Below, one piece after another: positions 1 through 7,758 of a DNA stretch of 49,016 nt. The notes beneath the pieces were generated by a model that was not told where the DNA came from, did no database searches, and was given only the letters and a program-made list of their open reading frames with translations. The stretch spans positions 1 through 49,016 of the forward strand of contig JAJFUV010000122.1 of assembly GCA_021372245.1 (NCBI GenBank), read 5' to 3'. Each line of letters opens with the position of its first letter. Position 1 is the first letter of the stretch. A program made the translations under genes and the position numbers. This DNA comes from Terriglobales bacterium (GTDB lineage Bacteria; Acidobacteriota; Terriglobia; Bryobacterales; Bryobacteraceae).

Positions 1-1
1 G

Positions 2-757
2 TTCGATTTCGGCCGCTGGTGCGAATCGGCCCTGCGGATCCCGGTCACCGCTTCAGCGCCGGGACCGGTGGAAGTAACCACGCCAATTCGGAATTGGGCC
101 GGCCAGGACGTCCTGTTTGCCGTGCGCGCTTCCAAGGCCAAGGGCCGGTTCTCGGATTGGGCCGGTCCTAATGCGCTGCGCGTGGTGGAACCCGTCCGAG
201 TGCCCGAGGGCCTGCACGCGGAAGCCGTACCCACCGGCGTGAAACTGAGCTGGCAGGCGGCGGCACGCGAAGCGCTTGGTTTTCGCGTCTACCGCCGCGC
301 GGAAGGCGAGAAGGAAGACAGAATGGTTGCGGAGTCCGCGGCCTCCGGGTGGATCGACACGTCCACGGTCTATGGCAAGGGGTACGACTACCGCGTGCAG
401 GCTGTGGTGAAAACGGGTGAATCCGTGGCAGAAAGCGAGATCTCGCCCCCGGTCGAGATTGTGACGGCGGACAAATTCCCGCCCGCCGTACCGGTGGGGC
501 TGTCGGCCGCCTCCACGCCGGAGAGTGTTGAACTCACCTGGGAGCGCAACACAGAACCGGATTTCGCCTTCTACCGCGTCTATCGCTCCCTGGACGGGAC
601 CGCGTTCGAAAAGATCGCCGACTCGCTCCAGTCCCCCAGCTACAGCGACCATACGGCCGCCCGTGGCAAACAGTACCGTTATATGGTTTCCGCCGTCGAT
701 CTGCTGGGCAACGAAAGCGTCCGCTCGCAACCGGTCGAAGCAGGAATCAAGCAGTAA
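2..757 (+). CDS. Fibronectin type III repeat protein (5' end cut by window)
   Basis: The reading frame is open to the left edge, so the N-terminus lies outside the window; an internal GTG at 68 is not a convincing start. The visible 251 residues contain at least two fibronectin type III-like modules. One begins near the PEGLHAEAV segment and the next near PPAVPVGLSA; each carries the V-L-S/T-W strand, the FRVYRR or FYRVYRS strand and a Y-x-Y-x-V-x-A-V strand. The protein ends two residues after the last beta strand. Such repeats are usually extracytoplasmic and mediate binding or spacing. No catalytic motif is visible. An AAGGA just after its stop serves the next gene, 9 bases downstream, so the two are probably co-transcribed. 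Function beyond binding is unknown. Confidence 0.8.
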   Translation, partial: FDFGRWCESALRIPVTASAPGPVEVTTPIRNWAGQDVLFAVRASKAKGRFSDWAGPNALRVVEPVRVPEGLHAEAVPTGVKLSWQAAAREALGFRVYRRAEGEKEDRMVAESAASGWIDTSTVYGKGYDYRVQAVVKTGESVAESEISPPVEIVTADKFPPAVPVGLSAASTPESVELTWERNTEPDFAFYRVYRSLDGTAFEKIADSLQSPSYSDHTAARGKQYRYMVSAVDLLGNESVRSQPVEAGIKQ

Positions 758-766
758 GGAATCATC

Positions 767-1561
767 ATGGAAAGAAGAGTTCGTTTCAGTCTTAACCCGA
801 ATCTGGATTTCACTACCCCGGACGGCTGCAAAGACGCCCACTACGGCATTATTGAGGGCGATCAGGTCATCGAAACCTCCTCGCTCATGTCCACCGATCG
901 CGGAGCCTCGCACCCGTGCTCGGCCGTACGTCTACTACCGCCATGCTCCCCATCCAAAATCGTGTGCGTCGGCCGCAATTACCTGGCGCACGCCAGGGAA
1001 CTTGGCAACGAGCCTACCGCCGAGCCGGTTATTTTCTTCAAGCCGCCCTCGGCGCTAAACGGGATGGGCGGCTCTGTGGTCTACTTGCCCATCAGCCAGC
1101 GTCTCGACTATGAAGGCGAGCTGGGCATCGTGATCGGTCGCCGTGTGCGCAACCTGAGCGCCGCGCAGGCCAACGAGGCCATCTTCGGTTACACCTGCGT
1201 CGACGACTTCACCATGCGCGATCTGCAGAACAAAGACGCCAATTGGACACGCGCCAAGAGTTTCGACACTTCCTGCGGCGTGGGCCCCTGGATCGTGCCG
1301 CGCGACCAGGTGGATTTCGCCAGCCTCAGAGTCCGCACCCTGGTCAACGGTGCGGTGAGGCAAGACGCTTCCGTGCTGGACATGATGTTTCCGCCCAGTG
1401 CTATAATCGCTTACGTTTCGCAGTTCATGACATTGCTGCCCGGTGATCTGATTGCCACGGGAACGCCCTCGGGTATCGGTCCGCTCTCGATTGGCGACAA
1501 GATTCAGGTTCAGATCGAAGGTGTTGGCACGCTTGAAAACGTCGTAGTCGCCAGCAATTGA
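767..1561 (+). CDS. Fumarylacetoacetate hydrolase (FAA) family protein
   Basis: 264 residues, the normal length for the single-domain FAH family. Family hallmarks appear in order: CVGRNYLAHARE, then YEGELGIVIGRR with the metal-binding acidic pair, GYTCVDDFTMRDLQ, and the C-terminal ATGTPSGIGPLSIGD. The family hydrolyses or decarboxylates C-C bonds of 2,4-diketo acids, as in fumarylpyruvate hydrolase, 2-keto-3-deoxy-sugar-acid and homoprotocatechuate pathways; the exact substrate cannot be read from the sequence. ATG at 767 is preceded by AAGGA at a good distance. The downstream carrier of the MFS type suggests a role in organic or sugar acid breakdown (inference). Confidence 0.9.
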   Translation: MERRVRFSLNPNLDFTTPDGCKDAHYGIIEGDQVIETSSLMSTDRGASHPCSAVRLLPPCSPSKIVCVGRNYLAHARELGNEPTAEPVIFFKPPSALNGMGGSVVYLPISQRLDYEGELGIVIGRRVRNLSAAQANEAIFGYTCVDDFTMRDLQNKDANWTRAKSFDTSCGVGPWIVPRDQVDFASLRVRTLVNGAVRQDASVLDMMFPPSAIIAYVSQFMTLLPGDLIATGTPSGIGPLSIGDKIQVQIEGVGTLENVVVASN

Positions 1562-1583
1562 GGACTACCGGAAGCTGAAGGAC

Positions 1584-2006
1584 ATGAGTAACTTCTCCCT
1601 GCTCCACGTGGGACTTACCCCGGCCATGCAGGTGTCCGCGCTGGCCGTCATTCTGGTCCTGTTGTTGGGAGCGGCCGTGGTGATCGTCATGCGGAAGCGC
1701 CGCAACCCGCGCGAACGTGAGAGAAGGCGTCGCCTCGCCGTCAACCGCTACGGGCGGTTCGGCGATGGAATGGTTGTCGACTGCCAGGAGGACGTTCTCT
1801 ATTACAACTACTCTCACTGTGGCGTGGATTACACCGCCTCCCAGGACGTGTCCACGCTGCGCGAATACCTGCACGGAGACCTGGCCTCGTTCATCGGCCC
1901 AGTGACATTGAAATACTCCTCCCGGAATCCCGCCAATTCCATCCTCCTTTGCGAGGAGTGGTCGGGATTGCGGGGCCATGCCGCATCGGCCGGCGCCAGC
2001 CGGTAG
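1584..2006 (+). CDS. Small single-pass membrane protein, unknown function
   Basis: 140 residues. One strong hydrophobic segment lies at about residues 14-36, directly followed by a highly basic stretch (MRKRRNPRERERRRR), which fixes an N-out, C-in topology. The soluble part of about 100 residues contains YYNYSHCGVDYTASQDV and is predicted to be cytoplasmic. I do not recognise a family. It sits between an FAA-family enzyme (22 bases upstream) and an MFS carrier (12 bases downstream) on the same strand, so it is probably part of the same transcript. The frame uses GC-rich third positions like its neighbours, supporting a real gene. Confidence 0.65.
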   Translation: MSNFSLLHVGLTPAMQVSALAVILVLLLGAAVVIVMRKRRNPRERERRRRLAVNRYGRFGDGMVVDCQEDVLYYNYSHCGVDYTASQDVSTLREYLHGDLASFIGPVTLKYSSRNPANSILLCEEWSGLRGHAASAGASR

Positions 2007-2018
2007 CGGGACGATCTG

Positions 2019-3236
2019 GTGAAGAAGACCTATATCTGGGTCTTGGTCGCGCTGCTGTGGGTGGTGGCGCTGCTTAACTACCTGGACCGGCAAGTCATCT
2101 TCTCGGTTCTGCCGCTTGTGGCTAGGGACCTGCACGTCCCGGAGAGCCGTTTAGGACTTCTGGGCGGCGCGTTCTTGTGGATCTATGGGATCGTCAGCCC
2201 GCTGGCAGGTTATCTCGCCGACCGTTTCGGCCGCCGGCGGGTGATTCTGGCCAGCCTGCTCATCTGGAGCGCGGTGACCTACGCCACCGGGCTGGCCCGG
2301 AATTTTCCCGAGGTGTTGGCGGCCCGCGCACTGATGGGCGTGAGCGAGGCTTGCTACCTGCCGGCCGGGCTGGCCCTCATCGCAGCGTTCCATTCCGCCA
2401 GGACGCGTTCGCTCGCCACCGGTCTCCACCTGAGTGGTGTATACGTGGGCACCGTGCTGGGTGGCGTGGGCGGAGGATGGGCCGGCGAGCATTTCGGATG
2501 GCGCGCCCCATTCGCCTTTCTGGGCTTGGCTGGCATCCTTTACAGTGCCGTGCTCGTGTTCGGCTTGCGCGAGCCCCCAGCCCCATCCGATTCTGGAAGC
2601 GCCGCCGAAGAACCGCCCGTCAAACTGATCGCCACGCTGCGCGAATTACTCCGTCTGCCCGGCTTTGCGTACATGACCGTCGCTTTCGGCGGCATGTCCA
2701 TCGCCAACTGGCTCATTTACACGTGGATGCCCTATTACTTGTACGAACGCTTCGGGCTGAGTCTCGCCGCAGCCGGTTTTCAGGGCGCCTTCTACATCCA
2801 GGCGGCGAGTTTCATCGGGATTCTGGCGGGTGGGTGGCTCGCCGATCGCTGGAGCCAGGCGAACCCTCGCGGGCGTATTCTCACGCAGGTCGCCGGCCTG
2901 ATCGGCGCCGCGCCGTTCCTGTTTCTGGCGGCATCCACGGCCACGCAGTGGGTCCTGATAGCGGGCCTCGTCGCTTACGGGATCGGGCGCGGTTTCTATG
3001 ACTGCAACGCCATGCCTGTGCTCTGCCAGTTCGCGCGCGCCGAGCAGCGGTCAACCGGCTACGGCATCTTCAATCTGGCCGGATGCCTGGCCGGCGGCAC
3101 GGCTGCGGCACTGGCCGGTTTTCTGAAGTCCGTGATCGGACTGGATGGATCCTTCCGGGCGGCGGCGGTGGTAGTGTTCGCCTGCGGCCTTCTGCTGGCC
3201 CGGCTGCGCTGTCCGGCGCCGGACCCTGCACGCTGA
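2019..3236 (+). CDS. MFS transporter
   Basis: 405 residues with about 12 hydrophobic segments. The N-terminal helix contains NYLDRQVIFSVLP, typical of the anion:cation symporter and spinster-like MFS groups. The loop 2-3 signature is GYLADRFGRRRV (motif A), and a degenerate copy, GGWLADRWSQ, stands in the C-terminal half. The start is GTG at 2019, giving MKKTYIWVLVAL; no strong ribosome site is visible. The family moves sugar acids, organic acids or lipids with protons. Position after an FAA-family enzyme favours an organic or sugar acid substrate, but that is inference. A terminator follows at 3262-3295. Confidence 0.88.
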   Translation: MKKTYIWVLVALLWVVALLNYLDRQVIFSVLPLVARDLHVPESRLGLLGGAFLWIYGIVSPLAGYLADRFGRRRVILASLLIWSAVTYATGLARNFPEVLAARALMGVSEACYLPAGLALIAAFHSARTRSLATGLHLSGVYVGTVLGGVGGGWAGEHFGWRAPFAFLGLAGILYSAVLVFGLREPPAPSDSGSAAEEPPVKLIATLRELLRLPGFAYMTVAFGGMSIANWLIYTWMPYYLYERFGLSLAAAGFQGAFYIQAASFIGILAGGWLADRWSQANPRGRILTQVAGLIGAAPFLFLAASTATQWVLIAGLVAYGIGRGFYDCNAMPVLCQFARAEQRSTGYGIFNLAGCLAGGTAAALAGFLKSVIGLDGSFRAAAVVVFACGLLLARLRCPAPDPAR

Positions 3237-3261
3237 ACTCCTGCTTGCCCCCACGAAAAAG

Positions 3262-3295
3262 AAGCCGAGCCAGCGGAAAAGCCGGCCCGGCTTTT
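3262..3295 (+). terminator. Intrinsic terminator after the MFS gene
   Basis: AAGCCGAGCC at 3262-3271 pairs with GGCCCGGCTT at 3284-3293 (one mismatch), and the stem runs into TTTT. It lies 26 bases after the MFS stop codon and ends the transcript from the left part of the window. Confidence 0.7.
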
Positions 3296-3354
3296 GGGAA
3301 AGTTGATAAGGATGTTCCCAGTCTGCGGCCACAACTCAACTTTCACAAGCGCAT

Positions 3355-3384
3355 TTGACTGCCTGCCGGCAGTTGGCGTACTTT
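3355..3384 (+). promoter_or_regulatory. Candidate promoter with palindromic operator in the spacer
   Basis: TTGACT (3355-3360) and TACTTT (3379-3384) are separated by 18 bases. The spacer contains a perfect 10-bp palindrome, CTGCCGGCAG (3363-3372), where a repressor would block polymerase. The -35 matches the consensus at five of six positions and the -10 only at three. It would serve the amidohydrolase starting at 3423. Confidence 0.35.
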
Positions 3385-3422
3385 GGCGATGAACGACGTG
3401 CCGGAATGCCGTTCAAAAGACC

Positions 3423-4163
3423 ATGACCGACAGCTACACACACATCGACCTCACCGCCAAGGACCCGCTTGGAGATCTGCGTTCCAAGATGGCGGCGGGC
3501 GGAATCCTCCGCGCCTTCGTGGTGGAAACCCTCAAAGGTGACAACCGCGAGCATCTCCTCGCGTTTTTGAAAGAACGCGACCCACGCTTTCGCCTGGCTT
3601 TCTGCTACCGGCCCGAGTCGCCCGGCGCGGCGAAGCAGTTCATGACGGACCCCTGGGTAGCGGCACTGCGCATCAACACGGCGCAACTCGAGGAGGATAC
3701 GGCGTGGCTCGCCGGATTGGAGGCGTCAGGCAAGTATTTGCTGATCCACGCGGAAAGCGGCATTGCGCGCCTGGTGAGGAACGCACGAGCCGCAGTAGCG
3801 GCGCATCCCCGCCTGCGCATTTACGTACCGCACCTAGGCTGGCCGCGAAACGAGGGCAAGGACGATCCCGCGTGGCGGGACTCCGTGCGCGCGCTGCACG
3901 CCATCCCTACCGCCATCATCGGGATTTCCAGCCTCCTGACGTTCTCCCGCCAGCCGTTTCCCCACCCCGACGTCCACCCTTTCGCCCAGGAACTGATCCG
4001 GTTGTTCGGTCCGGAACGCCTGGTGGCCGGCAGCGACTTTCCTTTCATCGAGAAAGCGCGCTATGGCGAATACGTCGCGGTGGCGCACCGTTGGATTCGC
4101 GACATATGGCCGCAATGGGTTGATTACGCTGGAGTTTTCGGCAAAAAGCCCCCTGTGCCGTAG
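3423..4163 (+). CDS. Amidohydrolase family (TIM-barrel) protein
   Basis: 246 residues, short for the amidohydrolase-2 family (usually 270-350). The expected landmarks are present: a THID segment at residues 6-9, LIHAES in the middle, VPHLGWP, and LVAGSDFPF near the end, corresponding to the first-strand metal motif, two histidine strands and the conserved aspartate. The first-strand motif reads H-x-D instead of the usual H-x-H, so metal binding may differ. ATG 3423 has no clear ribosome-binding site. The family hydrolyses amides and lactones or decarboxylates acids; the substrate is unknown. It is followed after 12 bases by an aminotransferase gene on the same strand. Confidence 0.78.
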   Translation: MTDSYTHIDLTAKDPLGDLRSKMAAGGILRAFVVETLKGDNREHLLAFLKERDPRFRLAFCYRPESPGAAKQFMTDPWVAALRINTAQLEEDTAWLAGLEASGKYLLIHAESGIARLVRNARAAVAAHPRLRIYVPHLGWPRNEGKDDPAWRDSVRALHAIPTAIIGISSLLTFSRQPFPHPDVHPFAQELIRLFGPERLVAGSDFPFIEKARYGEYVAVAHRWIRDIWPQWVDYAGVFGKKPPVP

Positions 4164-4175
4164 CGCTGCTGTATC

Positions 4176-5417
4176 ATGGTAGGCATGGGAAGTCCGACAG
4201 AATCGCCCGCGACCTCCGGCATGAACGTCAACGTCATGGATCTCGAGCGTGATTATCTACTTCAGAACTACAGCCGCTACCCGGTCGTGTTGCGCCAAGG
4301 GAAAGGCGCCTGGCTAACCGACATCAACGGAAAGCGTTACCTCGATTTGGTTGCCGGCATCGGCGTCAACGCGCTCGGCCATGCTCATCCGCGAATTACC
4401 AGGGTGATTCGGGAGCAGGCCGGGATGCTCATCCACAGCTCCAATCTTTACTATCACCTGTACCAGGGGCCGCTAGCCAAGAAGCTGTGTGAAATCAGCG
4501 GATTACAGCGCGCATTCTTCTGCAATTCCGGAACCGAGGCCATGGAAGGCGCCCTCAAGATGGTGCGCGGCCACGGCCGGAAGATCTCGCCGGAAAAGTA
4601 CGAAATCGTGGCATTGGAAAACTCCTTCCATGGCCGCACGCTCGGCGCGCTGTCCATCACCGGGCAGACCAAGTACCGTAAGGACTTCGAGCCCCTGCTC
4701 GAGGGAGTTAAGTTTGTTCCGCTCAATGACATAGCGGCGCTTGAAGCCGCGGTCACCGCTCACACGGCCGGGATCGTGGCCGAGTGCATCCAGGGCGAGG
4801 GCGGCATCTACCCTCTGAACGTGAATTATGCGCGGAAAGCGCGCGAGTTGGCCACCAAGGCAAACGCCTTACTGGTCTTCGACGAGATTCAATGCGGCGT
4901 GGGTCGTCCAGGCCGCTATTTCGCTTATCAACTGGCAGACCCGGTAGTCCTGCCGGATGTGATGGTGGCGGCCAAGCCGCTCGCCTGCGGGTTGCCGCTC
5001 GGCGTCATCATGTCGAACGAGAAGGCCGCTTCGGCCATCGGCCCTGGCATGCACGGCACCACTTTCGGCGGCAACGTGCTCGCCTGCCGAGTGGCGCTGG
5101 AATTCCTGGACATCCTGGAAGGGCTGCTCCCGCACATCTACGCACTCGGCGCGCAGATCCGCGCCGAATTTACTGAGATGAAAAGGCATTTCGGCTTCAT
5201 CAAGGAAGTTCGCGGCTTTGGGCTGATGATCGGCGTGGAGTTGGACGTCCCCGGCAAGCAGATTGTGCTTGACGCGCTCGAGGAGGGCCTGCTCATCAAC
5301 TGCACGCATGAGAAGGTCATTCGGCTGCTCCCGCCTTACATCCTTTCCGAAGGGGATGCCGACCGCGCCATGAAGAGGCTCAGCAGGGTATTCAAGAAAG
5401 TAAAGACGGCCGACTAA
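4176..5417 (+). CDS. argD: Acetylornithine-type class III aminotransferase
   Basis: 413 residues, a full-length PLP-dependent class III aminotransferase. Visible motifs are YLDLVAGIGVNALGHAHP, FCNSGTEAMEGALK (phosphate-binding turn), SFHGRTLGAL, FDEIQCGVGRPG (cofactor ring aspartate), the PLP-lysine segment MVAAKPLACGLPLG, and HGTTFGGN. This pattern fits ArgD, which makes N-acetylornithine in arginine synthesis, and related ornithine or GABA aminotransferases. No arg genes flank it, so the exact amino donor is inferred. ATG 4176 is the first start; ATG 4185 is an alternative, placed 7 bases after a TATCAT hexamer, compatible with a leaderless message. Confidence 0.85.
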   Translation: MVGMGSPTESPATSGMNVNVMDLERDYLLQNYSRYPVVLRQGKGAWLTDINGKRYLDLVAGIGVNALGHAHPRITRVIREQAGMLIHSSNLYYHLYQGPLAKKLCEISGLQRAFFCNSGTEAMEGALKMVRGHGRKISPEKYEIVALENSFHGRTLGALSITGQTKYRKDFEPLLEGVKFVPLNDIAALEAAVTAHTAGIVAECIQGEGGIYPLNVNYARKARELATKANALLVFDEIQCGVGRPGRYFAYQLADPVVLPDVMVAAKPLACGLPLGVIMSNEKAASAIGPGMHGTTFGGNVLACRVALEFLDILEGLLPHIYALGAQIRAEFTEMKRHFGFIKEVRGFGLMIGVELDVPGKQIVLDALEEGLLINCTHEKVIRLLPPYILSEGDADRAMKRLSRVFKKVKTAD

Positions 5418-5424
5418 GGCCCGG

Positions 5425-6405
5425 TTATTTCGCGAGCACCCGCGCCAGGTCCATGAGCGCCGGGTCTAGCGGTTTCTTCTTAGCCGCCACTTCATCGAAT
5501 GGGGTGGCGGCAATCTCACCTCGGATCTTGCCCACCAGCACCCCGTGTTCACCTCGCAGCAGGCGCTCGGCCGCCGCCGCGCCCAATTCCGTGGCCAGCA
5601 TCCGATCGGCAAAGGTCGGAACGCCGCCGCGCTGCGTGTGACCCAGGATCGTAGCGCGCAACTCGAAACCTAGACGCCCCTTTTGGCTGGCGCAGTACTC
5701 CATGAGCCCATTAGCGTTGTATTTCGACCCTTCCGCGGCCACCACCAGCGCGTGAGGTTTGCCGCGTTCGTAGGCGCCGCGGATTTCACTGGCCACCGCC
5801 TCCGGATCCGCCTCGACTTCGGGGATGCAGATCGCCTCGGCGCCGCCGGCAATGCCGGTCATCAGGGCAAGGTAGCCGCAATCGCGTCCCATCACCTCGA
5901 CGACGAAGGCACGATGATGGCTGGATGCGGTCACTTTGAGCCGGTCGATGGCTTCCAGGCCTACGTTCAAGGCTGTGTCCACGCCGATGGTCACGTCCGA
6001 GCCGTAGAGGTCGTTGTCGATGGTGGATGCCACGCCCACCACGGGAAAGCCCATATCGGAGAGGGACTTCGCCCCCGTCTGAGTGCCGTTGCCACCTATG
6101 GCGATCAGACCGCCGATGCCACGGTCCGCTAACCGGTCGAGCGCGCCGCGACGCACCTCGATGTCGCGGAATCCCGGCAGACGGGCGCTGCCGAGAAATG
6201 TGCCGCCGCGCTGCATGATGCCGCCCACATCACGGGCGGCCAAAGGTGTGAGATCGCCGTCAACCAGGCCGCGATAGCCATGGTGTGCGCCGAACACCTC
6301 GGCGCCCAGTTCGATGGCCGTGCGCACCACGGCGCGAACGGCGGCATTCATTCCCGGGGCGTCTCCCCCGCTGGTCAGCACAGCAATCCGCTTGATGGAG
6401 GACAT
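5425..6405 (-). CDS. pfkA: 6-phosphofructokinase
   Basis: 326 residues from ATG 6405; an upstream ATG at 6432 is possible, but family members start like MxxIKRIAVLTSGGDAPGMN. It phosphorylates fructose 6-phosphate in glycolysis. Motifs: GGDAPGMNAAVRAVV (residues 13-27), GGTFLGSAR, TIDNDLYGSD with the catalytic aspartate at 130, EVMGRDCGYLA and HTQRGGVP. Two departures stand out. The nucleotide/magnesium loop reads GGNGT at 104-108 rather than GGDGS, replacing the metal-ligand aspartate with asparagine. The residues before TIDND are Ala-Ser rather than Pro-Gly (ATP enzymes) or Pro-Lys (pyrophosphate enzymes). The phosphate donor is therefore uncertain. The gene is convergent with argD, with only 7 bases between the stops. 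Confidence 0.9.
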   Translation of the reverse strand: MSSIKRIAVLTSGGDAPGMNAAVRAVVRTAIELGAEVFGAHHGYRGLVDGDLTPLAARDVGGIMQRGGTFLGSARLPGFRDIEVRRGALDRLADRGIGGLIAIGGNGTQTGAKSLSDMGFPVVGVASTIDNDLYGSDVTIGVDTALNVGLEAIDRLKVTASSHHRAFVVEVMGRDCGYLALMTGIAGGAEAICIPEVEADPEAVASEIRGAYERGKPHALVVAAEGSKYNANGLMEYCASQKGRLGFELRATILGHTQRGGVPTFADRMLATELGAAAAERLLRGEHGVLVGKIRGEIAATPFDEVAAKKKPLDPALMDLARVLAK

Positions 6406-6474
6406 GAGTTGAAACGACCATGCTATCACCAAGTGCGAACCCTTTCCGCACGCGCCCGGCGCGCAAACGGCGCG

Positions 6475-6502
6475 TTGACACCGCGCGATACACTAGTTTA
6501 GA
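6475..6502 (+). promoter_or_regulatory. Candidate promoter for the M20 peptidase gene
   Basis: A perfect -35 hexamer TTGACA (6475-6480) is followed after 16 bases by TTTAGA (6497-6502), a weak -10. The ATG at 6505 lies only 2 bases further, so transcription would begin inside or at the start codon; either the mRNA is leaderless with a slightly different -10, or this promoter is not the one used. Confidence 0.3.
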
Positions 6503-6504
6503 GA

Positions 6505-7758
6505 ATGGCTTCCGCCCCAATACCAGTGCACGCCGGATGTGTGGCCAACGCCGCGGAAGCGCGAGGTGTGCGCGAGTGCCTGCAATGGTTCACGCGTGAG
6601 AAACAGTGGATCAACGAGCGCCACATCGAACTCTGCCGCATTCCGGCTCCCACTTTCTTGGAACAGGCCCGGGGCGAGTGGATGGCGGCCCAATTCCGGG
6701 CGCTCGGCTGGCGGGTGGAGACGGACCGGGCCGGCAATGTGGTCGCCACCAGTGCCGAACTCGCCCAGGCGCCTTCGGCGGCCCTTACGGCGCATCTGGA
6801 CACAGTGCTCGCGCCGCGCAGGCCCGAAGAGATACTGGTTTCCGGCGACGGCCGCTTCCTGGGGCCCGGAGTGGCGGACAACGGAGCGGGTTTGGCCGCG
6901 CTGCTGGCCGTGGCGGCCGCACTGAAGAGTGCGCCGGAGAGCGATTGGGGCCAGAGCATCGCGCTGGTGGCCAACGTAGGCGAAGAGGGTGAAGGCAACC
7001 TGAGCGGAATGCGTTACCTGTGCCGTCAATCCCCGCTGGCCGCGACGCTCAAGAGCTTCGTCGTGCTGGACGGTCCGGGCACGGACACCATAACCGCCCA
7101 TGCGCTCGGCAGCCGCCGCTTCGAGGTGGTCTTCACGGGACCTGGCGGACACAGTTGGACCGACTACGGCACGGCAAACCCGGTGCACGCCTTGTGCCGC
7201 GCGGTGGTGCTTTTCAACGACACGCAGGGCGGCGACGCACCGGCTGGCGAACCGCGCAGTTCGTTCAATTTCGGCATCATCGACGGCGGGATGAGCATCA
7301 ACTCCATTCCATCAGAGGCACGAGCCAAGGTCGACCTGCGCGCCGAGACACAGTCCAAGATGGATGAGCTGGCCGATCTGCTGAACGATTGCGTGGAGCG
7401 CGCCCTGGAAACCGAGAACGATAGGACAAGCGGCGGCAAACTTGCGGTGCGCATTCGGGAAATCGGATCGCGCCCAAGCGGCCGGCTTTCGGAGCGGGCC
7501 GCCATTCTCGATGTGCTGCGCAGTGTGGATCAGCACCTTGGCATCCGTGCGCAACTGGATTGCTCCTCCACCGATGCGAACATTCCGATTTCACTGGGCC
7601 TCGACGCGGTATCCATCGGCGCGGGAGGCCAGGGAGGCGGGGCCCATACCACCGCCGAGTGGTACAACCCGGAGGGACGCGACCTGGGGCTCAAGCGAGT
7701 ACTGCTCGCCATGTGCCTGATGGCGGGCCGAAGCCAGGAAGCCGGCGGGCTTTCATGA
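6505..7758 (+). CDS. M20 family zinc peptidase
   Basis: 417 residues. The M20 metal centre is complete: His97 and Asp99 in TAHLDTV, bridging Asp125 in VADNGAG, catalytic Glu160 and ligand Glu161 in GEEGEG, Asp357 in SSTDANI, and His381 in GGAHTTAEWY. The lid/dimerisation domain carries TGPGGHSWTDYG and SINSIPSEA. M20 enzymes such as peptidase T, carboxypeptidase G2 and dipeptidases cut small peptides or N-acyl amino acids; the exact substrate is unknown. There is no signal peptide, so it is cytoplasmic. Its TGA overlaps the ATG of the EamA exporter gene (ATGA), showing translational coupling. Confidence 0.88.
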   Translation: MASAPIPVHAGCVANAAEARGVRECLQWFTREKQWINERHIELCRIPAPTFLEQARGEWMAAQFRALGWRVETDRAGNVVATSAELAQAPSAALTAHLDTVLAPRRPEEILVSGDGRFLGPGVADNGAGLAALLAVAAALKSAPESDWGQSIALVANVGEEGEGNLSGMRYLCRQSPLAATLKSFVVLDGPGTDTITAHALGSRRFEVVFTGPGGHSWTDYGTANPVHALCRAVVLFNDTQGGDAPAGEPRSSFNFGIIDGGMSINSIPSEARAKVDLRAETQSKMDELADLLNDCVERALETENDRTSGGKLAVRIREIGSRPSGRLSERAAILDVLRSVDQHLGIRAQLDCSSTDANIPISLGLDAVSIGAGGQGGGAHTTAEWYNPEGRDLGLKRVLLAMCLMAGRSQEAGGLS

